Program-made: the position numbers and the translations under genes
Notes under the pieces: model-generated
Database searches by the model: none
Seen by the model: the letters and a program-made list of their open reading frames with translations, nothing else
Told to the model about the DNA's origin: nothing
Shown here: positions 9,914 to 19,252 of the stretch, in pieces
How the letters are laid out: each line of letters starts with the position of its first letter
How positions within the stretch are numbered: position 1 is the first letter of the stretch
Assembly: GCA_963082975.1 (NCBI GenBank)
Contig: OY720344.1
Coordinates: 67,236,546-67,300,545, forward strand
Source of the DNA: Labia minor
Lineage: Eukaryota; Arthropoda; Insecta; Dermaptera; Spongiphoridae
DNA: 64,000 bases
Direction: 5' to 3'

Positions 9914-12900
9914 TCATACTCCATTCCACTTGGGCTGGGAGTCATTCCATTCTCGCCACGGACTCAATGAAATGTTCTCTTTCCCTGACCATACATCGTC
10001 ATCCGCATCGCTCTCCCAAATCCGGTTTTTCTCCTCTTCCTCATCAGTTGGCGTTGGGGTTCCTATGGCCGCTGGTGTGTATACGTGTACTCTCACCGGG
10101 TAGTCGGGGGTTAGCTCTTTTAGCCACTTCTTGACTTGTACCCATTTGAGGCCGTCCATTCCGCATCCTAAGCGCGGAACCGCCAATGCTGGGATTCCTA
10201 CTTCGGTCGCTTTCAGTAGTAGGTTCTTGAGTGTCATTTTCACGTTTTCAGGGCGCGGCTTGTCACTCGCTTTTGTTTTCGTGACACAATGAAGTATCAC
10301 TCTATCTGGGTGGTATTGCACTAGGATATCTCCGATGGTTGGTTCTGGGATCTTTTCGCAAGGGTGCCTCGGATAGGTGTCTCGTATAGTTTTTGCAACA
10401 CCTTGGGACATGCGTAAGTCGGCCGATATACAATGAGCTAGGGCGTAATTTTTGGGTGCCATCAACATATCTCCCGTGTGTTCATATACACGGTTCACTC
10501 CGCGGCGTTCTATATTGGCTGGTTTCAAACGATTCACATGTATGTTGACAATCTTAGTGGGACTCCACCACACTCCATATACCACTTCGGAATTTTTTGT
10601 CGCTATTGTGTAGGGGCCCTTCCAAGGCTTATAGAATTTCCGAGCTTCTGACTCTTTCAGAACGGGGTTGTATACATATACTTCATCCCCTACCTCGAAC
10701 CTTCGGAATTTTCGATGTTTATTTGCCTGTTTCCTGCTCGACTGTAACCTGGCTTCCGACTGATTTATCGCTTGTTGTTGTAGATGTTCTATCCGGTCAC
10801 ACAATTCGTTTAAATATGCCCATTTATCCGGCTCTTCTTGCTGATGTTGATTTTTTCTAGTGATATTAATGTCTATTTCTCGGCCGAATGCTAGCACATT
10901 AGGCGAAAACCCAGTGCTAGCATGGGGTCCGCTCCGATAAGCCATTAATGCGTATGGCAACCAAATGTCCCAGTCTTTACCATCTGTCCTCACCCACGGT
11001 CGAAGCATCTCGTTTAATGTTCTATGTACCCTTTCCACTCGACCGTTCGATTCTGGATGATAGGCTGTTGTTTGTACCTTCTTTATTCCTAAACGTTGGC
11101 ATAGTTCCAGGAATATTTTAGAGGTGAAATTTCTCCCCTGATCGGTTAAGATGATTTCTGGGATCCCATGCCGGCTTATTACTTCTTCCGTGAGCGCACG
11201 GATCACTCTGGCCGCTGTTTGGTTCGGCATGGGTATCGCTTCCAAGTATCTGGAGTAGTGGTCTAGAACCGTCAAAAGGTATCTATTACCTCGGGTGGAC
11301 TTCGGGAATTCCACGACATCTAGTGCTATCATTTGGAAGGGCCTTCTGGGGATCTCATGTGGTTGAACGGGAGCTCGAAGTCCAGTTGGCGACTTCATCT
11401 GGGTACATATACTACACTGTTTCACCCAGGACTCTACGTCCCGTTCCATTCCCTCCCAGAAATATTGTCGCTGGATTCGTGATAAGGTTCCCTGAACCCC
11501 TCTATGCCCTGCCGTGGGTCTATCATGGTTTTCTTCCAATATCATGGGCACCTTTTCTCGGGGTACCATTAAACGGGTTTGGTGATCATCTACTACGTAC
11601 AAACACCCATCGGATCTTGCTTGGGCTTTGCCGCTCCGTGCCCAGCGCTGACAGTCCTCATCTTGATCTTGTGATTCGCGCCATTCCTCTTCGGTCGCTG
11701 TGGTTCTCAAGAAAGTTCGAATCGTGTGCACCGTCGACTCAGGTCCCTCCTCACTAGCTTTCACCCGACTGAGAGCATCCGCGTTCCGATGTAACTTCCC
11801 CGGACGGTGTTCTACTGTATAATCATATTCCGCCAGTCGCAGTGCCCATCGTGTCAACCGCTGTGAAGGATCATGCAGACTTAACATCCATTTCAAGGCC
11901 GCGTGGTCAGTTACCAGTTGAAATTTCCTCCCATATAGGTAACACCGAAATTGTTGCGTCGCCCACACTACAGCAAGTAGTTCTTTTTCCGTTACTGTGT
12001 AGTTACTTTCGGCCTTGTTCAAAGTTCGACTGGCATAAGCAATCGGCCTTTCATATCCGTCTCGACGCTGTGATAACACTGCGCCTAAAGCCTCGTTCGA
12101 GGCGTCTGTGGCCAAGATAAACGGCAGTGTGAAATCTGGATACACGAGTACGGTATCACTACACAGGAATTTTGTGAGAGAAAGAAATGCTTGTTCCTGT
12201 TCCTTCCCCCATTGGAATTTCTGGTCTTTCTTCGTGAGGGTCGTCAATGGCTTCGCAATGTTAGCATATTCAGGGATAAACCTCCTGTACCACCCTGAAA
12301 GTCCCAGAAACTGTTGTATCTCTTTCACGTTTTTTGGTTGTGGGTAGTTGTTAATTGCTTCCACTGTTTTTGGATCGGGTCGGACTCCATCTTTCCCCAC
12401 CCGATGCCCCAGGTACCCAACCTCTCCCACCGCGAAATGACATTTTTCTAATTGGATTTTCAATCTTGCCTGTCGAAGGCACTCGAATACGTCTCGCAAC
12501 CTTCTTTGATGTTCTGAAAATGTTGTACCAAATACTACCACATCATCTAGATATACGAAACATTCACTTCCTTTAATTCCGGCCAACACTCGATCCATCA
12601 GGCGTTGGAAAGTAGCTGGGGCCCCGGCTAAACCGAACGGCATTCTCGCGTACTCAAAATGCCCCATAAAAGTAGGGAATGTGGTTTTCTCTCTATCTTC
12701 TGGAGCTATCTGAATTTGGTGGTACCCACTTGCCAGGTCTAGGGTAGTGAAATATTGTGCATTCCCTAAGGATTCTAGCGTCTCCGTGATATTAGGTATC
12801 GGATACACCGGAATCTTCGTTACACTATTCAGAGCTCGGTAATCAGTACAGAATCGATATTTAACCCTCCCGTCTGTACTCTTTTTCGGTACTACTAGTG

Positions 12901-14239
12901 CTGACCATGGCGAATCTGATTCTATACTTACCCCTTCTTCTAGCATCTTCCCGATCTGTTTTTCTACTTCGGGTCTCATCGCATGTGGCACTCTATAGGG
13001 TCGTTTAAAGATGGGAGCTGATCCTTCAGTGACAATTTTATGCTTCACACCTATCGCACAACCCAATCCCGTTGTTCCTTCTTCATACATCAATGAAGCA
13101 TATTCTTCCAATAGCTCGAACATCTGATGTTGTTGGTTTCTAGGCAGGTGGGTTAACTTTTCCTTGAACTTAGGTATCCATTGACGTTTGGTATCTTGTT
13201 CAATCACCTGCACTCGGCAAATACAACTTTGATCTAATATTGATATCGTGCTGGCTTTGGCAAGTTGCTGACGACGATCTATCACTGCCTCACTACTAGA
13301 TAAATTTATTACCCTGACCGGTACACTTCCTTTCTCGACTCTCACACAAGTCCGCCCTACCCGCAACGCTGGTTGCGCTAATATATCCGGTTCTACTACC
13401 ATTTCTGACCCATCTTTTACATTAGCTACCTCAGCCCAGACCACTACCTCGGACCACGCCGGAATTACTTTGTTCTGTTTTGCTCTTACGACCTCCTCTT
13501 GCACTTCTTCTATCTCGGTGACAGGCGGAATGCCACTAATGGCTCCAAATTCCGTGTCATCTTTTCCAGTGCTAACTACTCTTGCTCTCACGACCTCCTC
13601 TTGCACTTCTTCTATCCCGGTGACAGGCGGAATTCCACTAATGGCTCCAAATTCCGTGTCATCATGTTCAGTGCTAACTACTCCTCTAGGTCGTTCCAGG
13701 GGAATGATCTCCAAATTACTCCCATCCCCAACACCCCTTCTCCTCCTCCCGTTACCTCGTGCTGTGCCGTTCCAACGGCACTCTCTTTTCTGCACATCAA
13801 TCACCGCTCCCAAAGCGGTCAAAACATCCATTCCCAGGAGCCCATCTCCCGCTATTTTAACATCGCAAATATTGAACGGATGCATGATTCTTCTCTTCGT
13901 CACCAGTATCGGAAGCGTTTGTTGACCACTAATGGGCAACAGATCTCCCGTAACTCCGCATGCGTTTCGTGGATATCCCATTACAGGGATATCAGGAATA
14001 GGGGCTTTTAAGATCGACACTTCCGACCCCGTATCCACTAACATTTCTAACTCTCGTCCCCCTATTCTCAGTCTCACTCTAGTAGCCTTATCCGCGTTGG
14101 TGTTGATTGCGGTTACCAGGAGAGATCCGAATCTCTTCGGACTCACTCTCGGGGCGGAGGGAGTCCGAACTCTTTTGGGGCCACTTGCGTATTGATGTTT
14201 TCTTCGGCCACACACTTTACCTGGGGAGGTCGGGGACAC
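9914..14239 (-). CDS. pol: Gypsy pol polyprotein with C-terminal TARG1-like macro domain
   Basis: 1,441 codons counted from a GTG at 14239; the true start is by frameshift or readthrough from gag. Domains: aspartic protease (VDTGS at 68-72, GLLGMD at 133-138); a 34-residue tandem duplication at about 187-253; reverse transcriptase (YLDD at 563-566); RNase H (TDAS at 711-714, D at 779); integrase (HHCC: H905, H912, C942, C945; D974, D1033, E1069 with 35 residues between the last two); a GPY module at about 1208-1210. A macro domain follows at about 1252-1390. It shows GDMLMAPK, AHCISADLRM, VTKTKASDKP and PRLGCGMD; K1321 and D1362 align with the catalytic lysine and aspartate of human TARG1. 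The reading frame is intact throughout, unlike gag and env. Confidence 0.92.
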   Translation of the reverse strand: MSPTSPGKVCGRRKHQYASGPKRVRTPSAPRVSPKRFGSLLVTAINTNADKATRVRLRIGGRELEMLVDTGSEVSILKAPIPDIPVMGYPRNACGVTGDLLPISGQQTLPILVTKRRIMHPFNICDVKIAGDGLLGMDVLTALGAVIDVQKRECRWNGTARGNGRRRRGVGDGSNLEIIPLERPRGVVSTEHDDTEFGAISGIPPVTGIEEVQEEVVRARVVSTGKDDTEFGAISGIPPVTEIEEVQEEVVRAKQNKVIPAWSEVVVWAEVANVKDGSEMVVEPDILAQPALRVGRTCVRVEKGSVPVRVINLSSSEAVIDRRQQLAKASTISILDQSCICRVQVIEQDTKRQWIPKFKEKLTHLPRNQQHQMFELLEEYASLMYEEGTTGLGCAIGVKHKIVTEGSAPIFKRPYRVPHAMRPEVEKQIGKMLEEGVSIESDSPWSALVVPKKSTDGRVKYRFCTDYRALNSVTKIPVYPIPNITETLESLGNAQYFTTLDLASGYHQIQIAPEDREKTTFPTFMGHFEYARMPFGLAGAPATFQRLMDRVLAGIKGSECFVYLDDVVVFGTTFSEHQRRLRDVFECLRQARLKIQLEKCHFAVGEVGYLGHRVGKDGVRPDPKTVEAINNYPQPKNVKEIQQFLGLSGWYRRFIPEYANIAKPLTTLTKKDQKFQWGKEQEQAFLSLTKFLCSDTVLVYPDFTLPFILATDASNEALGAVLSQRRDGYERPIAYASRTLNKAESNYTVTEKELLAVVWATQQFRCYLYGRKFQLVTDHAALKWMLSLHDPSQRLTRWALRLAEYDYTVEHRPGKLHRNADALSRVKASEEGPESTVHTIRTFLRTTATEEEWRESQDQDEDCQRWARSGKAQARSDGCLYVVDDHQTRLMVPREKVPMILEENHDRPTAGHRGVQGTLSRIQRQYFWEGMERDVESWVKQCSICTQMKSPTGLRAPVQPHEIPRRPFQMIALDVVEFPKSTRGNRYLLTVLDHYSRYLEAIPMPNQTAARVIRALTEEVISRHGIPEIILTDQGRNFTSKIFLELCQRLGIKKVQTTAYHPESNGRVERVHRTLNEMLRPWVRTDGKDWDIWLPYALMAYRSGPHASTGFSPNVLAFGREIDINITRKNQHQQEEPDKWAYLNELCDRIEHLQQQAINQSEARLQSSRKQANKHRKFRRFEVGDEVYVYNPVLKESEARKFYKPWKGPYTIATKNSEVVYGVWWSPTKIVNIHVNRLKPANIERRGVNRVYEHTGDMLMAPKNYALAHCISADLRMSQGVAKTIRDTYPRHPCEKIPEPTIGDILVQYHPDRVILHCVTKTKASDKPRPENVKMTLKNLLLKATEVGIPALAVPRLGCGMDGLKWVQVKKWLKELTPDYPVRVHVYTPAAIGTPTPTDEEEEKNRIWESDADDDVWSGKENISLSPWREWNDSQPKWNGV
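10070..10486 (-). other. Macro domain (TARG1/OARD1-like) within pol
   Basis: This part of pol encodes about 139 residues with the hallmarks of the TARG1 family, which removes ADP-ribose from acidic side chains and hydrolyses O-acetyl-ADP-ribose. From the GD pair that opens the domain to the catalytic Lys is 64 residues, and from that Lys to the catalytic Asp is 41 residues, the same as in human TARG1 by my count (K84, D125). No stop or indel interrupts it, so selection has probably acted on it within the element. Activity is an inference from conserved residues. Confidence 0.85.
13486..13690 (-). repeat. 102-bp tandem duplication inside pol
   Basis: Two copies of a 34-codon unit (DDTEFGAISGIPPVT core) sit between the protease and RT regions. 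The copies differ by only a few bases, so the duplication is young, and it keeps the frame. Confidence 0.85.
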
Positions 14240-15061
14240 TGCCTTATAAAGTGCTCCCTACTCCCTATAGCACCCTTCACGGGGTTTAATGCTCCTCTTT
14301 TTCTCTGTACCCCCAATGGTACTGTTCGGTTCCCTCTTTATGGGGCACATCCGAGCCATGTGTCCCTCCCGATTACAATTGTAACACCTGCCCCTAATCG
14401 CAGGGTTACTCGTGAACCGTGTGGTGTCTCTACGTCTCTCTGGGTAGGTAAAGCGGGTTTCCGGGACATTCCTTCCCTCTTTTTCCCACCGTTGTGCAAT
14501 TTGTAAGGCCCCTTCCTCAGTCGTGGGGGCTGATACTCGGGCTTGTCTACCCAGTTCGCCTCTGAGCCCTTCTAGAAACCGAGCCAATAGGGTAATTCCT
14601 GTACCCGTCCAATCTATCCCGGCCATCGCATCTCGCAATCGATCTAAATAATCCGCTGCACTCTCTTGCGGAGTTTGACCCATAGTCAGGACCGTCCTCA
14701 TCCTTTGGGTGGCCGTGTCTTCCGGTTTGAACCTCGCTCTCAGTTGTTCCTTCACCCCTTCCCAAGTGATATCTCGGGGTAAATTTCGGACGACTCTCAA
14801 CGCCGTTCCCTCCAGCTTCCATTCCAAGACCTCCCTCCTCTGGTCCTCGGGTATGTTACCCATTTTGGCCAGGTGCTCAAATTTATTGAGGAATAGGTCA
14901 ATTTGCCCTGTCCCCGTCCAGGGCGACATCCCCTCCACTATTCCCCAATTGGGGTCTCTAGTGACGCGTACCTCCACGGGGCCAGCCGCCCCAGTCAGAT
15001 TTAATAACTGGGCCTGCAATTGTCCCAGTTGTTGTTCCAGATTATGTATCTGTTCCTCCAT
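14143..15061 (-). pseudogene. gag: gag (Retrotrans_gag type) with a break in the second zinc knuckle
   Basis: ATG at 15061. The frame gives 267 residues and stops at TAG 14258-14260. It has an N-terminal coiled coil (about 1-24), a gag core (WTGTGQIDLFLNKFE to about residue 195) and a complete CCHC knuckle CYNCNREGHMARMC (226-239). The remains of a second knuckle, REHFIRQCP, lie in the +1 frame at about 14225-14260, and that frame ends at TGA 14143-14145, overlapping pol. A loss of about five bases inside the second knuckle would explain why gag now shares the pol frame with a TAG between. The ancestral layout would then be a gag/pol overlap with -1 frameshifting. Confidence 0.8.
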
Positions 15062-15310
15062 TTTTCGTGGGGGGTGCTTTCAACTTTGATGTTGAGCAAA
15101 CACCAGGTCTAGGGTTTAATTTTACCGTACTCTCCCTCACTTAAATACTCCCAAATTTCCGTATCTCTGCTCTCAGAATTTTACTTTATCTTTGGTTTGA
15201 AAGGAATTAAACTATTAACAAAATATTCCCATTTTTTAATTAAAATTTTTTATCGATTCAATCTTTAAAATTTAGCTTAATTAGTTTACTCTCTACCCCT
15301 AAACCCTCAA

Positions 15311-15327
15311 CCCCACACCTGACACCA
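15311..15327 (-). other. Primer binding site, tRNA-Leu type
   Basis: Two bases inside the 5' LTR the minus strand reads TGGTGTCAGGTGTGGGG. This is complementary to a tRNA 3' end CCCCACACCTGACACCA, which looks like a leucine tRNA. The identity of the tRNA is inferred from general tRNA knowledge. Confidence 0.75.
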
Positions 15328-15329
15328 TT

Positions 15330-16258
15330 TGTAAGGCCGTGGTACTTACTTGCACAAAATATTAGAAGGGAGGAACGAGACCATGCCACCTAGATGCGAC
15401 GATCGTGTCAAATTAATTCAAAACGTCATTTAATTTAATTCAAATACAATTTATTTAATTAAGTCACAATTATTAATTAAGTTTGAATTATTAATATATT
15501 CACATACAATTTATTTAATCAATTTACAATTTATTTAATTAATTTTGAATCGTGAATTTATTCAAATACAATTTATTCAAGTAAGTTACAATTTATCATT
15601 TAAGTTTGAATTATTAATTTATTCACATACAATTTATTTAATCAAGTTACAATTTATTTAATTAATTTTGAATCGTGAATTTATTCAAATACAATTTATT
15701 CAAGTAAGTTACAATTTATCATTTAAGTTTGAATTATTAATTTATTCCAATACAATTTATTTAATTAAGTTACACTTTATTTAATTAATTCTGAATTATA
15801 AATTTGTTCAAATACATTTTATGTAATTAAATTTGTTCTACTCACACTCTACTGGTCAGTAACATATCTTCACTATACAGATCAAGATTAACATAAACAT
15901 TTTATAATTAATTATCGATAATTCATTCACTTAGCTTCTAGCACATCAGCTCGTCAGTACATCACTGCCCGGCCTCCTTCCACCTCACCTTGAGCCTCCC
16001 ACTCCTTCCCCTTTGGCCGCCCCCATCTCGTCGTGTTCCTCACCCCTCCTCTATCTCTTATCGTCCATCTCACTTCCACTTACTTGTATTCTTTCTTTAC
16101 TTATGTAACTATTATCTTTGATGGGTGAACAGCGATAATATATTCTCACGCAACTATTATTTAGCCAGCTAATGCATTCTCGAGGGGCCCTTGATGGGTG
16201 AACAGTTATAATCTATTCTCAACATATTACACTGATAATATATTCTCAATATATTACA
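15330..16258 (-). repeat. 5' LTR of the Gypsy element (929 bp)
   Basis: Near-identical to 6546-7477; the 3-bp length difference comes from an ATC present once more in the other copy. It holds the same 123-bp AT-rich tandem units (about 15425-15835) and a C-rich stretch at about 15960-16075. The element promoter should lie here, on the minus strand. Confidence 0.95.
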
Positions 16259-16262
16259 ATAG
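16259..16262. repeat. Target-site duplication ATAG (right)
   Basis: Pairs with 6542-6545. Confidence 0.8.
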
Positions 16263-16419
16263 TATTATAATATTTATAAGTAAATTGGAAAAGTAGGTCT
16301 AATGGATGTAGATGATGTTGGTAGTACTGCCAAAAAACATTTGCTGGTCAAACAGCTGCTGTTTTCTTTACTGTCAACCAAACCTCACTTTAACGTTTCT
16401 AGTACATGTACTCAGTAAA

Positions 16420-17171
16420 ATGTCTAATCGCGGTTGTAAAAACTCTGCTGACAGTTTTTGTTATATTTGTGGTGAGTTTGTGATTAAAAAACACCAAAGA
16501 AACATTACAGACTTTGTGAAAAAGGTTTATCTATCATATTTTGGAACTAAACTTGGGGTGATCAGGAGAAATCTTGGGCACCACATAAGGTATGTTATGT
16601 TTGTGTTGAAGATCTAAGAAAATGGTCAAAAAAGGAGAGAAAAACCTTTAAATTTGCTGTTCCTATGATATGGAGGGAGCCGAAAAATCATTCTGATGAC
16701 TGCTATTTTTGCAGTGTTGTTATTACTGGTCATCACTCAAAAAACAAGAAGGTAATAAGCTATCCTAATCTTCCGTCTGCCATCCGACCAGTAGGACACA
16801 GTGTAGATTTACCAGTCCCTGAACCACCAGATGATTTAAATTCTATTGAAGTATTTTCTGATGTGCAATCCGAGTCAAATGAACAAGATGATGAAGAATT
16901 CCATTGTTCTACTGAAAACGTAGAGCCTAAAGTGTTTACACAAATCGAGCTTAATGACTTGGTTAGGGATCTGGGCTTGACTAAAGAAATGGCTGAATTG
17001 CTTGGCTCTAGACTGAAAGAAAAGAACTTGTTAGCCATTGGAACCAGCATTCATGTGTATAGAAAGAGAGACCAGCAATTTCAGCAAGCAACACATCGAA
17101 GAAAAAGCTACATAAGAAGCTTCAAAGAAAAAAGAGAACGGAAGTATAAACCAATTCCAGCTGACAAGTGA
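16420..17171 (+). pseudogene. Intronless ZAD-like zinc-binding protein copy, frameshifted
   Basis: ATG at 16420 opens a protein with FCYICGEF (first CxxC) and, in the next frame, VCYVCVEDLRKW (second CxxC), a layout like ZAD/zinc-finger-associated domains. It continues with REPKNHSDDCYFC, YPNLPSAIRPV, an acidic stretch, and LNDLVRDLGLTKEMAELLGSRL. I recall this protein type as very high-copy and uncharacterised in arthropod genomes. The frame changes at a G-run near 16553-16558, so the copy is broken by a small indel. There are no introns, and an AATAAA lies just after the stop (about 17184), as expected of a retrocopy or transposon-borne gene. It starts about 160 bp from the Gypsy LTR. Confidence 0.6.
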
Positions 17172-17209
17172 ATCCTGTAATATCAATAAAAACCTATAAT
17201 GGCACACAC

Positions 17210-18001
17210 ACACACACATTCGGTCACTGTTTTAAACTGTAAATACAAACCATGCTTATGATTTAACATAGCGTTTCATTAATTTCCCTATATACTAAAG
17301 TGGTTTTATACTATATTATTAAAAAACAGATTGCTCAAAAACTGTGCGTGATACAAAAAAACCAAGGCCAGATTTGGATTCAGCTCAAAAAAATCTATAA
17401 ACATCACCTATTAACGTGAAAAAAGTTTTCAAAAAATTTTTTATCTTTAGCTCTCAATGATTAAATTGATAATATAATATCAATCAATGACATGCAAAAT
17501 TGAAAATTTTGAGAATTTGTTTAAATTTCTGGATAAGATTCAATTGTTATACAAAATATAATATTTATTTGTGTATTTAAATGATTTATTTATTAACTAT
17601 TTATCTGTATATGTATATAGATTGTTATATTTTTTGTTATTATTTATTTATTAAATTCTAGTCATGTTCAATGGGGACCCCTTTACAGACCTTTATTCGA
17701 GCAAAATTTTTTATTTATTTATTTATTTGAGTATTTTATCTATTTATTTAAGAAATAGGGGAGCGTTAAGTCTGACACGATGAAATCGGTCAGGTTCAGT
17801 AGTTAACTGTTGGCCCGGCTGTGCCCCGGCGAAGAGAACGAAATTCTCCCTGAAGAGATTGCTTGGAGAAAAATGAGATTAATAATATACAATGGATTAT
17901 TTCTTTAAAACACAAATGCCAGTAAATGTTGAATTGCCTGAAGCTTCAAATAATAATATTTATAAAATTATTTTTAAAAAAATTTAAAAATTTATAAGTT
18001 A
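17210..18001. other. Intergenic DNA, no gene seen
   Basis: AT-rich DNA after the ZAD-like pseudogene, beginning with a short (CA)n run. No domain or repeat family was recognised. Confidence 0.5.
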
Positions 18002-19252
18002 AGTTCGGTGAAGTGCGCGCCCTTTTTTTAAATAACATTTTTGAGAGACGCTGTGGCTGTAAATTATGTGGATTCATAATTTTTATAGCAAATACTTATG
18101 CTATTGTTATTCATGGATCGAGAAATAAAAATATGAAAGTATGAATAAAGAACGATTAGTTGAACATTTTTGTGAGAGGTTTGCATGGCACGCAATAAAC
18201 TATTCTGTTTTTACGTGTGAGGTAATTGTGTTGAATCAACATTCTATCCTGAACAATATCCCATAAAAATTTTTAAAATAGGTAGACGGATAGGTTTGAA
18301 AATAACTTTTTAATGTACAGTAGATGATCATATGCTTTACAACATAATTTGATCAAACAAGGAAATTATATAAGATAGAATTGTTTTTCTTTTTTTATTG
18401 TATTCAAACATTAAATGGTAGTATAAATATAAAGATTAAGCTTATAAGATTGGCTCTAGCTATTATTAATTGTGTAAGAAGTCCATTTCTGGCACTGAAT
18501 ACACCTTACGATTAGCTCGATACCTCGATTTTTCAGTATATTTGGTCTGTCTGTTCATTTCCAAAGGCGACCAAAGCTTTCCATAGAGGAGATTGTGACT
18601 TCATTGTCATCAATCTCAGTTATTTTTTTCTGGGAAAAACAAATCCTTGTTTTTTAATATGATGTACTCGCCGACAATTTTTCTGATCGGCTGACAATTG
18701 TATTCTCACTTCCAATTGTGTGATCACGTACAAGATAAATCGTTTATGTATGCTTTCAGACATATAACTAAGTATTTATTATTAAGCTTATATGAAAACT
18801 CATAAAAAAGGAGCAAGTGCGTGGAGAGAGGCGCGCACTTATACCCAAGCTTGACCCACGCACTTACCCCACCAGGCCAAAAATCAGGGGCAAGTGCGAG
18901 CACCTCTCTTAAATTCAAATGGAAAGTGTTTAAGATATAAAAAGGTTTAGAATCACTAGTTTTTAATCAATAAAGTGATAATAAATCGAAATTTAAATAA
19001 TAAAAACAACGGATTGAGAAAATAATTTAGGTTTAAAAGTATCTAGCTAACTAGTGTGATGACCGTCAATGGATGTGGTCACATAAACGTCAATTGCCTT
19101 GATTTGTTTGTTTAGGGGTTCCAACAGATTACTTAGCTGTCATAACAAGAAAATCACCAATAAATGCTAAAGATTCGTGCCAAGTTTAAAATAATATTAA
19201 GTCTTCTGGAGGCCTAACTCGCACTTACCCCACGCGCGCACTTCACCGAACT
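18002..19252. mobile_element. TA-flanked inverted-repeat element, 1.25 kb, no transposase
   Basis: The terminal inverted repeat AGTTCGGTGAAGTGCGCGC begins at 18002 and its complement ends at 19252, each bordered by TA. TA duplication suggests a Tc1/mariner-type non-autonomous element. A second GC-rich segment with repeated GCGCACTT/AAGTGCG words lies at 18815-18905. No transposase was recognised inside. Confidence 0.6.

Larger units (their letters stand above)
6546..16258 (-). mobile_element. Ty3/Gypsy LTR retrotransposon with env and a macro domain (errantivirus-like)
   Basis: A full-length element of 9.7 kb on the minus strand. The LTRs (TG...CA) at 15330-16258 (5') and 6546-7477 (3') differ, as far as I can read, by one 3-bp indel and about two substitutions, so insertion is recent. 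Target duplication ATAG lies at 6542-6545 and 16259-16262. The primer binding site is at 15311-15327 and the polypurine tract at 7478-7490. Order along the element: gag, pol (protease, RT, RNase H, integrase, macro domain), a possible readthrough tail, then env. GC content is far higher than the host DNA. Frame breaks in gag and env suggest that this copy is no longer autonomous. Confidence 0.95.

Noticed and set aside
14237..14260. In-frame TAG between gag and pol, like the readthrough of mammalian gammaretroviruses
   Set aside because: A second zinc knuckle and a further gag end are readable in the +1 frame, so a deletion in this copy explains the shared frame better.
9717..14506. Plus-strand frames of 60-170 codons opposite gag and pol
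   Set aside because: They are antisense shadows of the clear minus-strand coding sequence and show no domains.
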